Source: Betaproteobacteria bacterium (lineage in GTDB: Bacteria; Pseudomonadota; Gammaproteobacteria; Burkholderiales; SG8-39). Taken from it: a DNA stretch of 6,373 bases. The stretch lies in assembly GCA_012274205.1 (NCBI GenBank), contig JAAOZY010000300.1, positions 1 to 6,373 on the forward strand, given 5' to 3'. Both the position numbers and the translations under genes were made by a program. Below are positions 5,575-6,373 of the stretch, piece by piece (positions within the stretch are counted from its first letter, which is position 1; every line of letters starts with the position of its first letter). The notes below the pieces were generated by a model. The model saw only the letters and a program-made list of their open reading frames with translations, searched no databases and was not told the origin of the DNA.

Positions 5575-6373
5575 CTAGGGCGTGCGATAGGGCGTGCCTG
5601 CCCGGTACAACTGCAGCCGTGTGCGCGCCCCGACCCCGTGCGCGCGTTCGAACTCGACCGATTGCAGTGCCGCCTCCTGCCATTTGGCCGCATCGTCGAA
5701 GCGGCCGTCCGCGGCCAGTGCGGCGGCGTAGGTGTCGAATAAATCAGGCACTTTCCAGCCGCTGAGGTTGCAGGCTGCGCGCGCGAGTTCCACTGCGCGC
5801 TTGCCGTCGCGCCAACGCGCGTCCTTGGCGGTCGCAAGCAGCCAGGCAAGCTCGTTGAGTGCCACCGTGTCGCGGTCGTCGAGGTGAATTGCCGCCTCGA
5901 AATCGGCCACCGCGAGCGCAATTTGTCCGAGCTTTTGCCGGCTCATGCCGCGCTGGCGCAGGGCCGGGGCCAAATCCGGCTTGCGCTCGAGCGCCCGGCC
6001 GAAGTCCTCGACCGCCTGTTGCTGCTCGCCTTTGGCTGCATGCGTGCGCCCGCGGCCGTAATAGGCGTAAGCGTTGTTCGGCTCGAGGCGTATCGCCTCG
6101 CTGTAATCGCCCAGAGCGAGTTCGGGCTCGCCGGCGCGTGCATAGGCGTCGCCGCGTCCCTGGTAGGCGAGCGAATAGCGCGGATCGATGCGGATCGCCG
6201 CGCTGTAGTCCTCGGTCGCGCGCGCCTGATCGCCGCGGGCGGCAAACACGGCGGCGCGGCTTTGATGCGCGTTCGCGTCGCGCGGGTCGAGGCGCAGCGC
6301 CTGGTCCAGGTCGGCCAGCGCGCGCGTAAACTGGCGCTGGCGGATGAAGGTCCTGCCGCGATAGAAATAAGTC
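5575..6373 (-). CDS. Tetratricopeptide-repeat (TPR) protein, N-terminus beyond window edge
   Basis: The frame is open from the right edge to the TAG at 5577-5575, giving 266 visible residues. A GTG at 6249 is in frame but internal, because a complete TPR unit precedes it (YFYRGRTFIRQRQF, then ALADLDQALRLDP). Five consecutive 34-residue units follow the TPR pattern, each with a small-residue helix A and a helix B ending in IRIDP/IRLEP-like turns: AYQGRGDAYARAG, AYYGRGRTHAAKG and ALRQRGMSRQKLG. After these comes a longer C-terminal module seen in many bacterial TPR proteins: LNELAWLLATAKDARWRDG, then CNLSGWKVPDLFDTYAAAL, WQEAAL and a terminal LYRAGTPYR. TPR stacks are protein-protein scaffolds, so no enzymatic function can be inferred. 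Any signal peptide or fused N-terminal domain lies outside the window. No functional tie to the glt operon is apparent. Confidence 0.9.
   Translation of the reverse strand, partial: TYFYRGRTFIRQRQFTRALADLDQALRLDPRDANAHQSRAAVFAARGDQARATEDYSAAIRIDPRYSLAYQGRGDAYARAGEPELALGDYSEAIRLEPNNAYAYYGRGRTHAAKGEQQQAVEDFGRALERKPDLAPALRQRGMSRQKLGQIALAVADFEAAIHLDDRDTVALNELAWLLATAKDARWRDGKRAVELARAACNLSGWKVPDLFDTYAAALAADGRFDDAAKWQEAALQSVEFERAHGVGARTRLQLYRAGTPYRTP

Noticed and set aside
6247..6249. The GTG at 6249 as the start of the TPR protein
   Set aside because: The same frame continues to the window edge and encodes another complete TPR unit, so the true start lies beyond the window.

Overview
The window looks like an ordinary chromosomal segment of a high-GC Gram-negative bacterium, most likely a betaproteobacterium. 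That assignment is inferred from the GC-rich third codon positions and from the close resemblance of the transporter proteins to the proteobacterial glutamate/aspartate system GltIJKL. I see no insertion sequence, phage gene, CRISPR array, tRNA or rRNA. Coding density is high and no gene-free stretch exceeds about 205 bases.

Layout. At the left edge, on the + strand, is the C-terminal nine-tenths or so of a thiamine-diphosphate-dependent enzyme of the acetolactate-synthase-like superfamily (1-1493, N-terminus outside the window). It converges on a leftward block of five genes. In transcription order these are a periplasmic acidic-amino-acid binding protein (gltI, 5118-4219), an intrinsic terminator (about 4201-4165), two inner-membrane permeases that overlap by an ATGA (gltJ 4129-3401, gltK 3404-2718), the ATPase (gltL, 2687-1959), and a small MTH1187/YqgV-type thiamine-binding-family protein (1896-1588). 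A good sigma70-type promoter (TGGACA, 17 bases, TAGAAT on the - strand) lies upstream of gltI. Divergent from gltI is a 77-residue, two-helix membrane protein of unknown function (5322-5555, +). It converges, with only 19 bases between the stop codons, on a TPR-repeat protein on the - strand whose N-terminus runs off the right edge (5575-6373).

How the genes work together. GltI should capture glutamate/aspartate or a similar acidic amino acid in the periplasm and deliver it to the GltJ/GltK channel, driven by GltL. The terminator after gltI, followed by some readthrough, would give much more binding protein than membrane/ATPase components, as is usual for such importers. The thiamine-binding-family gene downstream is co-directional but has its own strong ribosome binding site and a 62-base gap. 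Its position next to a thiamine-diphosphate enzyme is suggestive, but nothing in the sequence proves a link.

I found no convincing novel multi-gene system. The points most worth a second look are the uncharacterised small membrane protein and its shared regulatory region, the thiamine-related neighbourhood, and the unassigned substrate of the first enzyme.
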